From the NCBI RefSeq assembly GCF_003651245.1, contig NZ_RAPE01000004.1:1-64000 (forward strand): a stretch of DNA of 64,000 bases. Reading direction: 5' to 3'. The stretch comes from Roseovarius spongiae (lineage in GTDB: Bacteria; Pseudomonadota; Alphaproteobacteria; Rhodobacterales; Rhodobacteraceae). Position numbers and translations under genes: made by a program. Below, one piece after another: positions 46,614 to 56,698 of the stretch. Below the pieces are notes generated by a model, which saw only the letters and a list, made by a program, of their open reading frames with translations, was not told the DNA's origin and ran no database searches. How positions within the stretch are numbered: position 1 is the stretch's first letter; every line of letters starts with the position of its first letter.

Positions 46614-49600
46614 TCAAGCGGCGCCGGCCTGCTGTAACGCCTGCGCGATCAGCGCCCGCGGCAGCGGCATGAGCTGCGCGGTCCGCGTCCAGAGGATCGC
46701 CGCGTCGATGCGCCGGTCGGGGTAAATCTGCGCGAGCGCGGCCGCGTAGGCGCCCATCTGCCGCAGGATGCCGGAGGGGCAGGCGTCGGGCCCATCAGGA
46801 ATGGTGCGGTTCGACTTGAAATCGACAATCAGCACATGGTCGGGCGCGACGATCAGCCGGTCGATCGCGCCGTGTATCCGCGCGCCGCCGAGTTCGGGCA
46901 GCGTGGCGGTGACCGGCGCTTCGGTGAGCGCGCCATGCGCGAAAAGCGGGCCGTCGCCATGCGCCGTCAGCACGCCCGCCGCCTCGGCCAGCAGCGCAGC
47001 CTGCGTTGACGCATCGGCCGCGTCGGGGCCGGCGGAAAACAGCCGCGCCGCCTCGGCAGGCCAGTCCGCCGCCGGATGGCCGGGCAGCACCTCCAACAGC
47101 AGGTGCACCTGCCGCCCCCAGCGTTTCGCCGCGTCCTCCTCCGGCCCCGCATCACCCGGAAGCGCCTTGGCTCCGCCGAGATCGGTCGAGGGGCTGAGCG
47201 TATCGGCGCGTTCGGGCGCCGCCGGAATCGTGGCGAAATGCGCGGGCAAGGAGCGCGCGGCGGCAGGTGCGACGGTTGCGGAATCAGTCACTGTTCCGCC
47301 CCAATCGCCCTGTTCCATGCGCTTAATGCCGTCGCCATGTTCGCGCGCGGCGCCAAGCCGCTCCATCGCCGCCGCGATCTTCTCGTACCAGCTTCGGCCC
47401 TTTTTACCCGGCGCCTTGGGGCAGGCGACGATCAGCCAGGTTTCCGCCCGCGTCATGGCGACATAGAGCAACCGGTCGCGCTCGGCTTCGCGCGCCTCGG
47501 CCGCGAGGTCGAGCGCGTCGCGCACGGGCGCCGGCGCGCTGGGCGCGGGCATACGCCAAAGCGGCGCCTCGCCGCCGGTCACGAACTGCCCGCCTTTCGG
47601 CGGCTTGCGCTCGGCGGTGTCGGGCAGGATCACCACGGGGGATTCCAACCCCTTCGCGCCATGCACCGTCATCACGCGGATGCGGTCGTCCGCCGCGTCC
47701 AGCTGGCGCTTGATCTCGACCTCGTCGGTCTCGAGCCAGACGAGAAAGCCGGTGAGGCTGTCCACGGCCTTGCGTTCATAGGCGAGCGCCTGCGCCAGAA
47801 GCGCGTCGATTCCGTCCTCGGCCTCGACCCCCAGCCGGCCGAGCAGGCGACGGCGCCCGTCATGGCGGGTCAGGATTCGCTCGATCAGGTCGAAGGGGCG
47901 CAGGTAATCCGCCTGGGCGCGCAGGTCGGTCAGCATGGCGAGCGTTTGCGGATGCGTGTCGAACTGGCCGCGAAGGGTCTGCCACAGGTGGCGCTCCGCG
48001 CGCCCCTGGGCAAGCGCGTAAAGCTCTTCCTCGCTCCAGCCGAACAGCGGCGAGCGCAGCGCGGTGGCGAGCGAAAGGCTGTCCTCGGGCGTGGCGAGGA
48101 AGGACAAGAGCGCGGCGAGATCCCGCACCGCCAGTTCAGCGCCGACGCGCAGCCGGTCCGCTCCGGCGATGGGCAGGTCGCGCGCCTTGCAGGCGCGGAT
48201 GATCTCGTGAAAGAGGTCCGAACGCCGCTGCACGAGGATCAGGATATCGCCCGCGCGCACCGGCCGCATCGCGTTGCCCTCGCTCGCCGGGATCGGCTGC
48301 TTGCGCGCGATCATGTCGGCGATCTCCTGCGCGATCCGCTCGGCCAGGACCACCGCCGGATCGTCACTCGCCAGCATGTCCACGGGATCGTGCCAAGGGG
48401 GGGCTTCGCCCGGCTCCGCCTCGGTCGGAACGGGCCAGAGATCGATCCGTCCAGGCAGGTCGGTCCTGAAGGCGATATGCCCCGAGCCAGAGCCTGTTTC
48501 GCCCTGATCCGTGTCCGACATCACCGCGTCCACGAGATCGAGGATCACCTGCGATGAACGGAACGAATGTTCGAGCCGCGTGCGTTGCAGCGGTTCGGGC
48601 GTGACCGACAGACGCTGCGCGAACTCCTCCTGCATGCGGTCGAATTCGCCCGGATCGGCGCCCTGGAAGGAATAGATCGACTGTTTCTTGTCGCCGACGA
48701 CGAAGATCGTGCGCCGCACGTCCGGGCGCGCGCCGATGCCGCTGGTGAACTCCTGCGCGAGCCGGTCGATCACCTGCCACTGCACCGGGCTGGTGTCCTG
48801 CGCCTCATCCACGAGGATATGATCGATCCCGCCATCGAGCCGGAAAAGCACCCAGGCGGCGACATCCGCCCGCGTGAGCAGGTCCCGCGCCCGCAGGATC
48901 AGGTCGTCGAAATCGAGCCAGCCGCGCGCCTGCTTGGCCTCAGCGTAGGCAGGCAGGAAGATATGCGCGAAATCGTGCAGCGCGCGCGTGGCCTCCAGCG
49001 CCTCGAGCGCGACGCGATCCTCGCGCGCGGCCTCGACCCGGCCCATCCAGGCATGGAGACCGGCCAGAAGTTCGCCCAGCTTCTCGCCCGTCGCCTTGGT
49101 CGGGAAAGACCCTATCTTGGCCGAAAACGGCTCTTTCGTGTTCGCGCCGGTCAGGAATATCCCCTCCAGCGCGGGCAAGCAGTCGATATCGAGCGCGTCC
49201 AGCTCCGCCAGCCGATCGGCGTTACGCTGGTCGGTGACCGAGCCCTCGCGCAGCACCGGCAAGAGCGCGTCGAGAAGCGCGCGCTCACCGCCCGTGAAGA
49301 CCTCCGCCTCCAGTTGCGCCGCGCTGCGGTCATGGCGCAGGCCCAGCATGCGGCGCAGCCCCGCGTCGGTCCATTCGGTCTCGAACAACGTCCGGTGCTG
49401 CGCGATCTCGCCGGCCAGGTCGGCAAGCGTCTGGCCGGAATAGTGCCGCGCGACGGCGTGCAGGACGCCGACCTTCGGCTCGGTCGCGATCTCCTCCACG
49501 ATCTCCGCGCGCAAGAGCGCGGCCGCGCGATCCTCCATCTCGGTGAATTGCGGGCTGACCCCTGCCTCGAGCGGGAAGCGCCGCAAAAGGCCCGCGCAAA

Positions 49601-49976
49601 ACGAATGGATCGTCTGGATCTTGAGTCCGCCGGGCGTCTCGACCGCCTGCGCGAACAGCCTGCGCGCCTGGCGCAGCGCCGCGTCCCCGCGCGCCCCTTC
49701 GGCGCCCAGCGTCTCGAGCTCGGTGGTGAGTGCTGCGTCATCCAGCATCGCCCAGGCGCCAAGGCGCCGGAACAACCGGTTCTGCATCTCGCTCGCCGCG
49801 GCCTTGGTGTAGGTCAGGCACAGGATATGCTGCGGATCGACCCCGTCGAGCAGCAGCCGCGCCACCCGGTCTGTCAGCACCCGCGTCTTGCCCGACCCGG
49901 CATTTGCCGACAGCCAGGTCGAGCGGTCCGGGCGCGCGGCGGCGATCTGGCGCAATGTGGCGGCGTCGAAACTCAT
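46614..49976 (-). CDS. addA: Double-strand break repair helicase/nuclease AddA
   Basis: AddA is the UvrD-type helicase and one of two nucleases of the AddAB complex, which resects double-strand ends for RecA. The 1120-residue product has Walker [18 protein letters not shown] (about 22-38), the helicase [14 protein letters not shown] and [15 protein letters not shown] motifs, [16 protein letters not shown] near 690 and, at the C-terminus, the RecB-type nuclease core [20 protein letters not shown] at 49976 overlaps the addB stop by four bases. Both catalytic centres look intact, so the complex should be active. Confidence 0.94.
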   Translation of the reverse strand: MSFDAATLRQIAAARPDRSTWLSANAGSGKTRVLTDRVARLLLDGVDPQHILCLTYTKAAASEMQNRLFRRLGAWAMLDDAALTTELETLGAEGARGDAALRQARRLFAQAVETPGGLKIQTIHSFCAGLLRRFPLEAGVSPQFTEMEDRAAALLRAEIVEEIATEPKVGVLHAVARHYSGQTLADLAGEIAQHRTLFETEWTDAGLRRMLGLRHDRSAAQLEAEVFTGGERALLDALLPVLREGSVTDQRNADRLAELDALDIDCLPALEGIFLTGANTKEPFSAKIGSFPTKATGEKLGELLAGLHAWMGRVEAAREDRVALEALEATRALHDFAHIFLPAYAEAKQARGWLDFDDLILRARDLLTRADVAAWVLFRLDGGIDHILVDEAQDTSPVQWQVIDRLAQEFTSGIGARPDVRRTIFVVGDKKQSIYSFQGADPGEFDRMQEEFAQRLSVTPEPLQRTRLEHSFRSSQVILDLVDAVMSDTDQGETGSGSGHIAFRTDLPGRIDLWPVPTEAEPGEAPPWHDPVDMLASDDPAVVLAERIAQEIADMIARKQPIPASEGNAMRPVRAGDILILVQRRSDLFHEIIRACKARDLPIAGADRLRVGAELAVRDLAALLSFLATPEDSLSLATALRSPLFGWSEEELYALAQGRAERHLWQTLRGQFDTHPQTLAMLTDLRAQADYLRPFDLIERILTRHDGRRRLLGRLGVEAEDGIDALLAQALAYERKAVDSLTGFLVWLETDEVEIKRQLDAADDRIRVMTVHGAKGLESPVVILPDTAERKPPKGGQFVTGGEAPLWRMPAPSAPAPVRDALDLAAEAREAERDRLLYVAMTRAETWLIVACPKAPGKKGRSWYEKIAAAMERLGAAREHGDGIKRMEQGDWGGTVTDSATVAPAAARSLPAHFATIPAAPERADTLSPSTDLGGAKALPGDAGPEEDAAKRWGRQVHLLLEVLPGHPAADWPAEAARLFSAGPDAADASTQAALLAEAAGVLTAHGDGPLFAHGALTEAPVTATLPELGGARIHGAIDRLIVAPDHVLIVDFKSNRTIPDGPDACPSGILRQMGAYAAALAQIYPDRRIDAAILWTRTAQLMPLPRALIAQALQQAGAA

Positions 49977-52903
49977 CGACCGACCTTTCGCTTGTCCGGG
50001 GGCGCGGTCGCGTCCCATTCGCCGAACCGCGCCAGTTGGTCGTAATCGCCCGTATCTTCCTTCTTCTGCATCGCACGGCGCGCGGTATAACCCATGTCCT
50101 CCTGAGCATAGGCCGCGATGAGCGCGGCAAGCTGCGCCCAGACCTCCCCCGGCGGCGTTTCGTCGAGCGGGGCGGGCACGACCTTGCCGCTTCCGCCGAG
50201 GCCAATATAGGCGGCCTGCGCGACCGGCGCGGCAGGGATGCCGTCAAAGCCCGCGATCTGGGCCATCGCCGCTTCAAGCAGGAGCTGCTTGTCGAAATAC
50301 TGCTGTTCCTTGGGCGTGGGGGGCTCGCCCGATTTGTAATCGAAGATATGCAGCTTGCCGGTCGGGGCGATGTCGATCCGGTCGGCATAGGCGACGAGCG
50401 TGAAACCCAGCGCATCGATCCGCGCCTCGCCGCGTTTCTCGAACCCCGTGGGCTGGGCGATCGCGCGGCGCGTCAGTTCGGTCGTAACGAAACGCTCGGC
50501 GATCCGACCCAGCCGCGCGCGCCACATCACCCGCGCCTCGCGCCACGGCACATGTTCGGCCAGCACCCGGTCAGCAGTGGCGAGCAGCCTTTCAGTCGTG
50601 CAGAGCGCCGCATCCTGCGCGGTTTCCGAGACAAACACCTCGAGCACCTTGTGCAGCACGATCCCGCGCAGCAGGTAATCCGGCAGTTTCATCAGCGGAT
50701 CGAGCGGGCGCAGCCGCAGAACGTGTTTCGCGTAGATGCTGTAGGGGTCGCGAATCAGCCGCTTGATCTCGGTCACCGACAACCGGTCGGGCCGGTGCGC
50801 AACGGGCGGGCAGGGCGAGGGGCGCGGCGCGGGCGGGATCAGGGGCGCCTCTTCAAGCCGCGCGGCGAGGTCGAGCCACGCCCGTCCCCGCGCGCGCATC
50901 GCGTCCAGCGCCGCCGCGCCGCCCTGATCGGGCAGCCCAGCCAGCAGGTTCTGCAACCGGTTGACCCAGCGCGATACGACGGTCTCGGACTCCTCGCTGC
51001 GCACCGACCGGGTCAGCCAGACCTTGCGCGCCGCGATCGCCTGCTGGAAATCATGCGCAGCGAGCCCGATCCGGCGCTCGGGCAGCAACAGCCCCGCCCG
51101 GTGCCGCAATTCGCGGTTGAGCCAGGGATCGGGGCTGGCCGCCTCGGGCCAGCTTCCCTCGTTCAGACCGGCGAGGATCAGCAGCTCCGCCCCCTGCACC
51201 CGCGCCTCGAGCGTGCCCCAGATCAGGATATCGGGGTGCGGCTCATCGGGGTTGCGCACCTCGCCGCGCGACAGGATCGCGTGGACAAGGGCCGCGTAGT
51301 CGGCCGCCCGCATGTCGCCGCCATGCCCGGCCTCGGCGTGCAGTTCCTCCATCGCCTCCCGCGCCGCGCGCCCGTCCTCGCGCGACCAGAGCGCGCCGGG
51401 CGGCTCCGCCCGGCAGCCGCCCGCGATGGCGCCCGCGGTCGCGAGATGCGCCGCGACCCGCGCGGTCAGCGGGCGTTCGGCGCCGCCGTCCTCCTGCCCG
51501 CACAGATGCGCGGCAAGCCACGCGCCCCAGTCCGCTGCCATCTCGTGCGTCTGTTCGGCGGCCCAGCCGATCACGTCCTCGGCGGTGGGGTAGGGCGGGC
51601 CGTTGCGCCGCAGGTGCAGCTCAAGTTCGCGCGTGAGCAGCAGATGCGCGCCCCGCTCGCCACCCGAATGGGTCATCGGATGCTTGAGGATGGTCAGCAG
51701 CGTCTCGGCGGTCAGGCGGCGGCAGGGCAGGTCCGCCACGTGCCGCAAGAGCCGTCCCGGCGGCGTCAGGTGCAGCGGCACGCCGGCGCTGTCATCCGGC
51801 ACGATGCGCCAGCGGTCAAACGCGGCGGCCACCTGCCGCGTCAGCCCCCGGTCGGGCGTGATGAGCGCGGCGGTCTGCCCGTCCTCGGCGGCCTGCCTCA
51901 GCCGCATCGCGATCGTCAGCGCCTCCTGCCGCTGCGATGGCGCCTCGAGCAGCGTCACGTCCGCCATCGCCGCATCCAGATCGTTCAGCGCCGGCCCCTC
52001 CTCGCGCCAGGCGTCGGTCATCGGGGCGGGCCGCAGCGCCAGCGACACGACCCGGTTGCGCGCCGGGTTGGCCGGGGCGGCGCCGGTCCAGCGGGCGATG
52101 TCCCGCGGCCCGAGGTCCAGCGCGCGGCGCAGCGCGTGGTAGCGGTATTGCGGGTGGTCTTCGGACAACAGCGGATCGGCCATCCCGCCCCAGACCGCAT
52201 CCGGCATGTCGAAATCGTATCCCGGCAGCACCACCGCGCCCTGCGGCAGCCGCGCCACCGCCTGCATCAGCATCTGCGTCGCTCCGCGCGACCCGGTCGA
52301 ACCCGCGAGGATCACCGGATGCGCGGGCGGCGCGGCCTGCCAGGCGGCGATGGTCGCCTCCACGGCCTGGCGCTGCCACGCGCCCGCGTCGGGAAGGTCG
52401 GGCGCCTGCGTGAAGCGGCGCACGATGTTCAGGAACGCGCGGATGCGGTCCCAGTGTCCGGACTGGTCGCTGACATCAAGCGCGTCGATGGCGTCCGGCG
52501 ACACGCCCTCGGTCTGCATTTCGTCCATCAACGCGGCAAGGCTGTCGGCCAGGTCGTAAAGCGCGCTGCGCGGGGCGAGGTCGGGCTGCTGCTCGATCAG
52601 CCGCGCGATCAACTGGATAAGCTCCAGCCGCCGGCGCAACGCGGGCGCGGGCGCAGGCAGGCCGGTATGCAGGCCGAGGTCTGTCACCAGCGCGATCCGC
52701 GGCAGAAGGCGCGGCGGCCCGGCGTCCCAGAGCGCGCGGATGCGCCGCGCCATCCGCCGCGTGTTGACGATAAGCTGCACCCGCGCCAGCGCCTCGGGCG
52801 GCTCACCGGCCAGCCGCGCGTCAAGCCCCGCGATCAGTTCCGCCGGGAAATCGACGCCCGGGGGCAGGGCGCAGACACGGGGGATCTCCTGCGGCTCAAA
52901 CAT
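49973..52903 (-). CDS. addB: Double-strand break repair protein AddB
   Basis: AddB is the second subunit of AddAB, with a helicase-like N-terminal half and a RecB-family nuclease at the C-terminus. The 976-residue product is the alphaproteobacterial type. The helicase-like part has only a weak P-loop (ILAGSTGSRGATQMLMQ at about 215-232) and the EARVQGAELLILAGLNEGSWP block. The nuclease core reads KLHIFDYKSGEPPTPKEQQ near 870. ATG at 52903 overlaps murU by eight bases, and the stop overlaps addA by four. Chi recognition by the complex cannot be judged from sequence. Confidence 0.92.
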   Translation of the reverse strand: MFEPQEIPRVCALPPGVDFPAELIAGLDARLAGEPPEALARVQLIVNTRRMARRIRALWDAGPPRLLPRIALVTDLGLHTGLPAPAPALRRRLELIQLIARLIEQQPDLAPRSALYDLADSLAALMDEMQTEGVSPDAIDALDVSDQSGHWDRIRAFLNIVRRFTQAPDLPDAGAWQRQAVEATIAAWQAAPPAHPVILAGSTGSRGATQMLMQAVARLPQGAVVLPGYDFDMPDAVWGGMADPLLSEDHPQYRYHALRRALDLGPRDIARWTGAAPANPARNRVVSLALRPAPMTDAWREEGPALNDLDAAMADVTLLEAPSQRQEALTIAMRLRQAAEDGQTAALITPDRGLTRQVAAAFDRWRIVPDDSAGVPLHLTPPGRLLRHVADLPCRRLTAETLLTILKHPMTHSGGERGAHLLLTRELELHLRRNGPPYPTAEDVIGWAAEQTHEMAADWGAWLAAHLCGQEDGGAERPLTARVAAHLATAGAIAGGCRAEPPGALWSREDGRAAREAMEELHAEAGHGGDMRAADYAALVHAILSRGEVRNPDEPHPDILIWGTLEARVQGAELLILAGLNEGSWPEAASPDPWLNRELRHRAGLLLPERRIGLAAHDFQQAIAARKVWLTRSVRSEESETVVSRWVNRLQNLLAGLPDQGGAAALDAMRARGRAWLDLAARLEEAPLIPPAPRPSPCPPVAHRPDRLSVTEIKRLIRDPYSIYAKHVLRLRPLDPLMKLPDYLLRGIVLHKVLEVFVSETAQDAALCTTERLLATADRVLAEHVPWREARVMWRARLGRIAERFVTTELTRRAIAQPTGFEKRGEARIDALGFTLVAYADRIDIAPTGKLHIFDYKSGEPPTPKEQQYFDKQLLLEAAMAQIAGFDGIPAAPVAQAAYIGLGGSGKVVPAPLDETPPGEVWAQLAALIAAYAQEDMGYTARRAMQKKEDTGDYDQLARFGEWDATAPPDKRKVGR

Positions 52904-53582
52904 CGCGGCCCGCCAGCATGTCCTCGGCCAGCGCGATCCCGCCGGGATGGCCGACATCGCACCAGCGACCCGGATAGGGCAGAGCGTGCAGCGCGCCGCG
53001 CGCGATCATCCGGTCCCATACTTGGTTGAGCGAAAACGCCTCCTCCTCCACCTCGGCCAGCAGCCCGGTCTCGAGGATCTGCACGCCGGTATAGACAAGG
53101 CCGGCGCCCCGCGTCGCCCGCCCCGCATCATCGACGCGGAAATCCCCCGCGCCGTCATGGCCGATGGCCCGCGCGGGCGGCGCGCACAGCAGCAGCGCCC
53201 CCATCTCGCCCGGCCGCCACGCGCGGGCCAGCAGATCGAGCGGGTTCGGCCCGTCCCAGACCGCGTCCGTGTTCATGGTAAAGAGCGGCCCCGCCCCGGT
53301 CAGCGGCAGCGCGGCGCGCAGCCCGCCCCCGGTATCGAGGATATCGGGCGCCTCGACCGTCACCGTCACGTCGCTGTCCCTGAAATGATCGATGATTTGC
53401 CCGGCGCGGTAATGCGCGTTGACGACGATCCGGCCCACCCCCGCCGCACGCACGAGGTCGAGCGCATGATCGATGAGCGCGCGGCCCCCCACCTCGATCA
53501 GCGGCTTGGGCCGCTCGCGGGTGAGCGCGCCCATGCGCGTGCCGAACCCGGCGGCGAAGAGCATTACCGACTCGATGCGCAT
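52896..53582 (-). CDS. murU: Nucleotidyltransferase, N-acetylmuramate-1-phosphate uridylyltransferase (MurU) type
   Basis: A 228-residue sugar-1-phosphate nucleotidyltransferase. The N-terminal signature MLFAAGFGTRMGALTRERPKP and the later NTDAVWDG are the metal and nucleotide-binding motifs. MurU enzymes make UDP-MurNAc from MurNAc-1-phosphate in the peptidoglycan-recycling route that bypasses fosfomycin-sensitive MurA. The partner kinase (AmgK type) is directly upstream with a 19-base overlap, which supports this call over a plain mannose-1-phosphate guanylyltransferase. The gene overlaps addB by eight bases. Substrate specificity is inferred from the pairing. Confidence 0.85.
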   Translation of the reverse strand: MRIESVMLFAAGFGTRMGALTRERPKPLIEVGGRALIDHALDLVRAAGVGRIVVNAHYRAGQIIDHFRDSDVTVTVEAPDILDTGGGLRAALPLTGAGPLFTMNTDAVWDGPNPLDLLARAWRPGEMGALLLCAPPARAIGHDGAGDFRVDDAGRATRGAGLVYTGVQILETGLLAEVEEEAFSLNQVWDRMIARGALHALPYPGRWCDVGHPGGIALAEDMLAGRDV

Positions 53583-54583
53583 TTTTCCCTCAGCATGTTC
53601 AGCGTCTCTGCGTCGGGCTCCGGCAGCGCCGCCCGCACGATCGGGGCGAGCCCGGCCAGCGCGGGGTGGTCGAGGTCGCTCATCAGGTGATCCCAGACCC
53701 GGGGCATCAGGGTCAGGTAATGCGGCTTGCCGTCGCGCAGGCAGAGCCGGGCGAAGACGCCCATGATCCGCAGGTTCCGCTGCGCCCCGAGCACGTGATA
53801 GGCGCGCTCGAACGCCTCCGCGTCGGCCCCGGTGCGCGCCGTGTAGCGCGCGATCATCCGGGTGGCGACGGCTGGCGGCACGTCGCGGCGCGCATCCTGG
53901 AGGAGCGAGACGAGATCATAAGCCGGATGACCCAGGAGCGCGTCCTGGAAATCGAGCAGCCCGACACGCGCCACGCCCGCCCGCCCGGGCAGCCAGAGCA
54001 GGTTCTCGGCGTGGTAATCGCGCTGGATCAGCACCGCGGCGCTGGATGCGTGGGTTTCAAGCGCGGCATGAATCGCCGCGCGCATCGCCGCGCGCGCGCC
54101 CGCGTCCGCGCCGCGCGCCCCGGCAGCGTACCAGTCGCAGGCCAGCGCGGCGAGATCGGCCATCGTGTCGGCGTCGTAGGCGGCCAGATCAGCGGGCGGC
54201 GCGTGTTCGTGCAGCGTGACGAGCACATCGGTCGCGGCTTCGTAGAGCGTGTCCTCAAGGGTCGGGTCCGACGGGATGACCCGCGCGAAGAGCGCATCGC
54301 CCAGATCCTCGAGCAGCAGGAACCCGCGCTCCGTATCCGCGGCGAGGATCCGCGGCGCGCTGAGGCCCAGCGATGCGAGGTACTCCGCGATCCGCACGAA
54401 GGGTCGCGTGTCCTCGCCCTTCTCGGGCGGGGCGTCCATCAGCACGGCGCGCGCGCCGGTTCCGGGGTCCGTCAGCCGCAGGTATCGCCGATTCGACGCA
54501 TCTCCCGCCAACGGCGCGAACGCGGCGCCGCGCCAACCGGCAGCCTCCGCAAAGACGCGGGCCATCGCGTCGCGCTCAGCCAT
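53564..54583 (-). CDS. amgK: Phosphotransferase, anomeric MurNAc/GlcNAc kinase (AmgK) type
   Basis: A 339-residue protein of the aminoglycoside-phosphotransferase fold. The catalytic loop is LIQRDYHAENLLW (Asp in RDYHAEN) and the metal-binding loop is LLDFQDALLGHPAYDLVSLLQDARRDV. In the AmgK-MurU route such a kinase phosphorylates MurNAc or GlcNAc at the anomeric carbon. It overlaps tsaE by eight bases upstream and murU by 19 bases downstream. This order (tsaE-amgK-murU) is the usual context of AmgK homologues. Antibiotic resistance activity is not suggested by the context. Confidence 0.85.
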   Translation of the reverse strand: MAERDAMARVFAEAAGWRGAAFAPLAGDASNRRYLRLTDPGTGARAVLMDAPPEKGEDTRPFVRIAEYLASLGLSAPRILAADTERGFLLLEDLGDALFARVIPSDPTLEDTLYEAATDVLVTLHEHAPPADLAAYDADTMADLAALACDWYAAGARGADAGARAAMRAAIHAALETHASSAAVLIQRDYHAENLLWLPGRAGVARVGLLDFQDALLGHPAYDLVSLLQDARRDVPPAVATRMIARYTARTGADAEAFERAYHVLGAQRNLRIMGVFARLCLRDGKPHYLTLMPRVWDHLMSDLDHPALAGLAPIVRAALPEPDAETLNMLREKCASSR

Positions 54584-55052
54584 CGCACAACCCTTCCAAG
54601 CGCGAGGCCCAGCGCGGATCGCGCCAGCGCAGGGTCATGCGGCGCATCTCCGGCCGGTCGGTCATGGCGAGGTCGAGCCAGAGCGCGTTTTCCGGGGCGA
54701 GATCGCCCAGCCGGTCGGGCCATTCGACAAGGCAGATCGCGGCGTCGAACGCATCGGTCAGGCCAAGCTCGATAATCTCGGAAGGACCGGTGACGCGGTA
54801 GAGATCGGCGTGCCAGACTTCACCGTCCGGCACGGGATATGTCTGGACCAGCGTATAAGTCGGGGACGGCACGTCCTCGGGCGCGATGAGCCGTGCCTGG
54901 ATCAGGCAGCGCGCGAAATGCGTCTTGCCCGCGCCGACGTCGCCCGACACCAGGATCACGTCGCCCGCGCCGAGGCGCGGGGCGAGCGCACGGGCCACAT
55001 CGCAGGTTTGCGCAGGGCTGTACAGGGTGCAGGCGAGGGTCGTTCCCGTCAT
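54576..55052 (-). CDS. tsaE: tRNA threonylcarbamoyladenosine biosynthesis ATPase TsaE
   Basis: TsaE is the ATPase of the TsaBDE complex that makes t6A37 in ANN-decoding tRNAs. The 158-residue product has the P-loop GDVGAGKTHFARCL (from residue 37), SPTYTLVQTYP and the HADLYRV block with family-typical acidic residues, and LVEWPDRLG. ATG at 55052 gives the expected length. It is the first gene of the tsaE-amgK-murU-addB-addA run. The PAS-protein gene ends 41 bases upstream on the same strand, so a longer transcript is possible. tsaB and tsaD are not in this window. Confidence 0.95.
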   Translation of the reverse strand: MTGTTLACTLYSPAQTCDVARALAPRLGAGDVILVSGDVGAGKTHFARCLIQARLIAPEDVPSPTYTLVQTYPVPDGEVWHADLYRVTGPSEIIELGLTDAFDAAICLVEWPDRLGDLAPENALWLDLAMTDRPEMRRMTLRWRDPRWASRLEGLCDG

Positions 55053-55093
55053 GGCGGTGACACTACACGCGCCGCCGTCCCCTGCAACCGGGA

Positions 55094-56596
55094 TCAGCCC
55101 ATCGTCGTGGCCAACCGTTCGGATTTCTGCCCCAGCCCTGCGTCTTGATCGGAGTCGAGGATCAGCATGCGCGCGCCGCCCGGCAGCGGCTCGACGCGAA
55201 CGGACACCGCGCCGCGCCCGGCGACATGCGCGTTTTCGCGCAGCGGGGTCGGCAGGCTGCGGCGGCGCAACGCCTGTTCGACCCGTGTCCAGAGTTCAGA
55301 TTGCGGGATGGCCGCGTCGCAGGCGCGGACCAGGTCGGTGACGCCCATGTCGGCAAAGCTGCTGTCCGGATCGATCCCCAGCAGCCGCGTTGCGCCTTCG
55401 TTGCAGAAGGACAGCACGCCGTTCGGCCCGGTGACCATCACCGCCTCGGGCAGCGCGTCGAGCGCGGATTGCCGCAGGTCGAGCTGCGCGCGGTAGCGCC
55501 GCGCGCCCAAAACCTCGGCGGTGATGTCCTCGAATAGGAACGCGACCGCGCCGTCGGGATGTGGCCGTCCGGTCACCCGGTAGGTCACGTCGTCGGGAAG
55601 CGACCATGTCTCCTGGTAGAGCCCGTCCCTTGCCGATTCGATCACCTCGTTGACCTGGGTGCGCCAGCACGCATAGTTGCGCGGTTCGGGCATGACCTGC
55701 CGGTCGCGCAGCATGTCGAAGACCCGCATGAGCTCGGGCCGCGCGCTCAGAAAGTCGGGCGGCAGCCCGGTGAGGTCGACCAGCGCGGGGTTGAACAGCG
55801 CAAGCTGGCGGTTCTTGTCGAACACGGCGAGGCCGATTGCCAGGTAGGCGAATGTCTTGGTCAGGGTCTGGAGGAAATTGCGCTGCCCGGTCTCGGCGCG
55901 CACGATCTTGGTCACCTCGGCGGCGTGGTGCATGACATGCCCGTCGCTCGCGGCGGACTGCACCTCGAACCAGCGTGGCTCGGACGGGGTATCGCCGGGG
56001 ATCGAAAAGCGGGTTTCGCTGGTGTGGCCGGGATCGGGCGACGGCACGTTCTTGCGCAGGCTGCACGATTCGAACGTCTGCGCGCAGGCCGCGTTGCGCC
56101 AGATCAGCGTTCCGTCCGCGGCGGTTTTCCAGATCGGGTAGGGCGCCGCCTGAAGGGCTCGCCGCAGCTCGGCCAGCCGCGCCTGTTCGGCAAGTGCGGC
56201 GTGCCGTTCCGCCGGGCAGGCATGCGGCGGGTCGGACAGGATCGCGCGCAGGGTGTCTCCTGTCCGCGTCAGTTCGACCGTGGCGCCGTCATCGGGCGCG
56301 TCGTATGAGGGAACGACGATCGACTCGCCCGCCATCGCCTCGATGTTCGCGGGCAGGCCGGGAAACCGAGGCGTCAGCCAATTGCGCAGATCGGACCACG
56401 ATACCGCGCTCCCCCCGCTGTCGGGAAGCGCGCCGGCGTCGTGATCGATCAGCGCGCCATCCTCGAACAGGAAGCTGGCCGCGCCGCGGGCGGGCGGGGC
56501 CGCGCCGGATGCGCCGCCCGTGGGCAGGAACAGCCCGATCAGCCAGAGCGCCGCGAGAGATCCCCCGGCCGCGACCAGGGCCAGCCCGATCCACAT
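55094..56596 (-). CDS. Membrane-anchored multi-PAS protein without a kinase domain
   Basis: A 500-residue protein with one N-terminal transmembrane segment (WIGLALVAAGGSLAALWLIGLFL, 2-24) followed by probably three PAS-like modules: near residues 145-185 (APYPIWKTAADGTLIWRN), 250-290 (AIGLAVFDKNRQLALFNPAL) and 385-415 (DALPEAVMVTGPNGVLSFCN). It resembles the sensory half of a histidine kinase, but no His box or ATPase domain follows before the stop. ATG at 56596 has AGGTGG upstream; ATG at 56617 is an alternative. A CtrA-type motif lies 53-75 bases upstream. It sits between tsaE and regB; the signal and partner are unknown. Confidence 0.82.
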   Translation of the reverse strand: MWIGLALVAAGGSLAALWLIGLFLPTGGASGAAPPARGAASFLFEDGALIDHDAGALPDSGGSAVSWSDLRNWLTPRFPGLPANIEAMAGESIVVPSYDAPDDGATVELTRTGDTLRAILSDPPHACPAERHAALAEQARLAELRRALQAAPYPIWKTAADGTLIWRNAACAQTFESCSLRKNVPSPDPGHTSETRFSIPGDTPSEPRWFEVQSAASDGHVMHHAAEVTKIVRAETGQRNFLQTLTKTFAYLAIGLAVFDKNRQLALFNPALVDLTGLPPDFLSARPELMRVFDMLRDRQVMPEPRNYACWRTQVNEVIESARDGLYQETWSLPDDVTYRVTGRPHPDGAVAFLFEDITAEVLGARRYRAQLDLRQSALDALPEAVMVTGPNGVLSFCNEGATRLLGIDPDSSFADMGVTDLVRACDAAIPQSELWTRVEQALRRRSLPTPLRENAHVAGRGAVSVRVEPLPGGARMLILDSDQDAGLGQKSERLATTMG

Positions 56597-56670
56597 CGTG
56601 ACGCCACCTGCAAACATGCGCTTCGTTCCCTCGATAGCGGACTCATGGGAAACAGCCTTGACCAGCTTCG

Positions 56671-56686
56671 GTTAACCACGGGTTAA
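56671..56686 (-). promoter_or_regulatory. Full CtrA-type binding motif upstream of the PAS-protein gene
   Basis: On the minus strand the sequence reads TTAACCCGTGGTTAAC, an exact match to the alphaproteobacterial CtrA consensus TTAA-N7-TTAAC. It lies in the gap between the regB stop and the PAS-gene start, 75 bases before ATG 56596 (53 before ATG 56617). The position and orientation suit control of the PAS gene; binding is inferred. Confidence 0.6.
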
Positions 56687-56698
56687 AAGCGGTGCGTT

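Noticed and set aside
49730..53029. Very long plus-strand frame, about 1100 residues, antisense to addB
   Set aside because: It mirrors AddB codon structure and is Arg/Pro rich without motifs; addB on the other strand has nuclease and helicase-like signatures.
53564..54583. Aminoglycoside resistance phosphotransferase
   Set aside because: The fold is shared, but the overlap with murU and tsaE fits the AmgK cell-wall recycling kinase much better.
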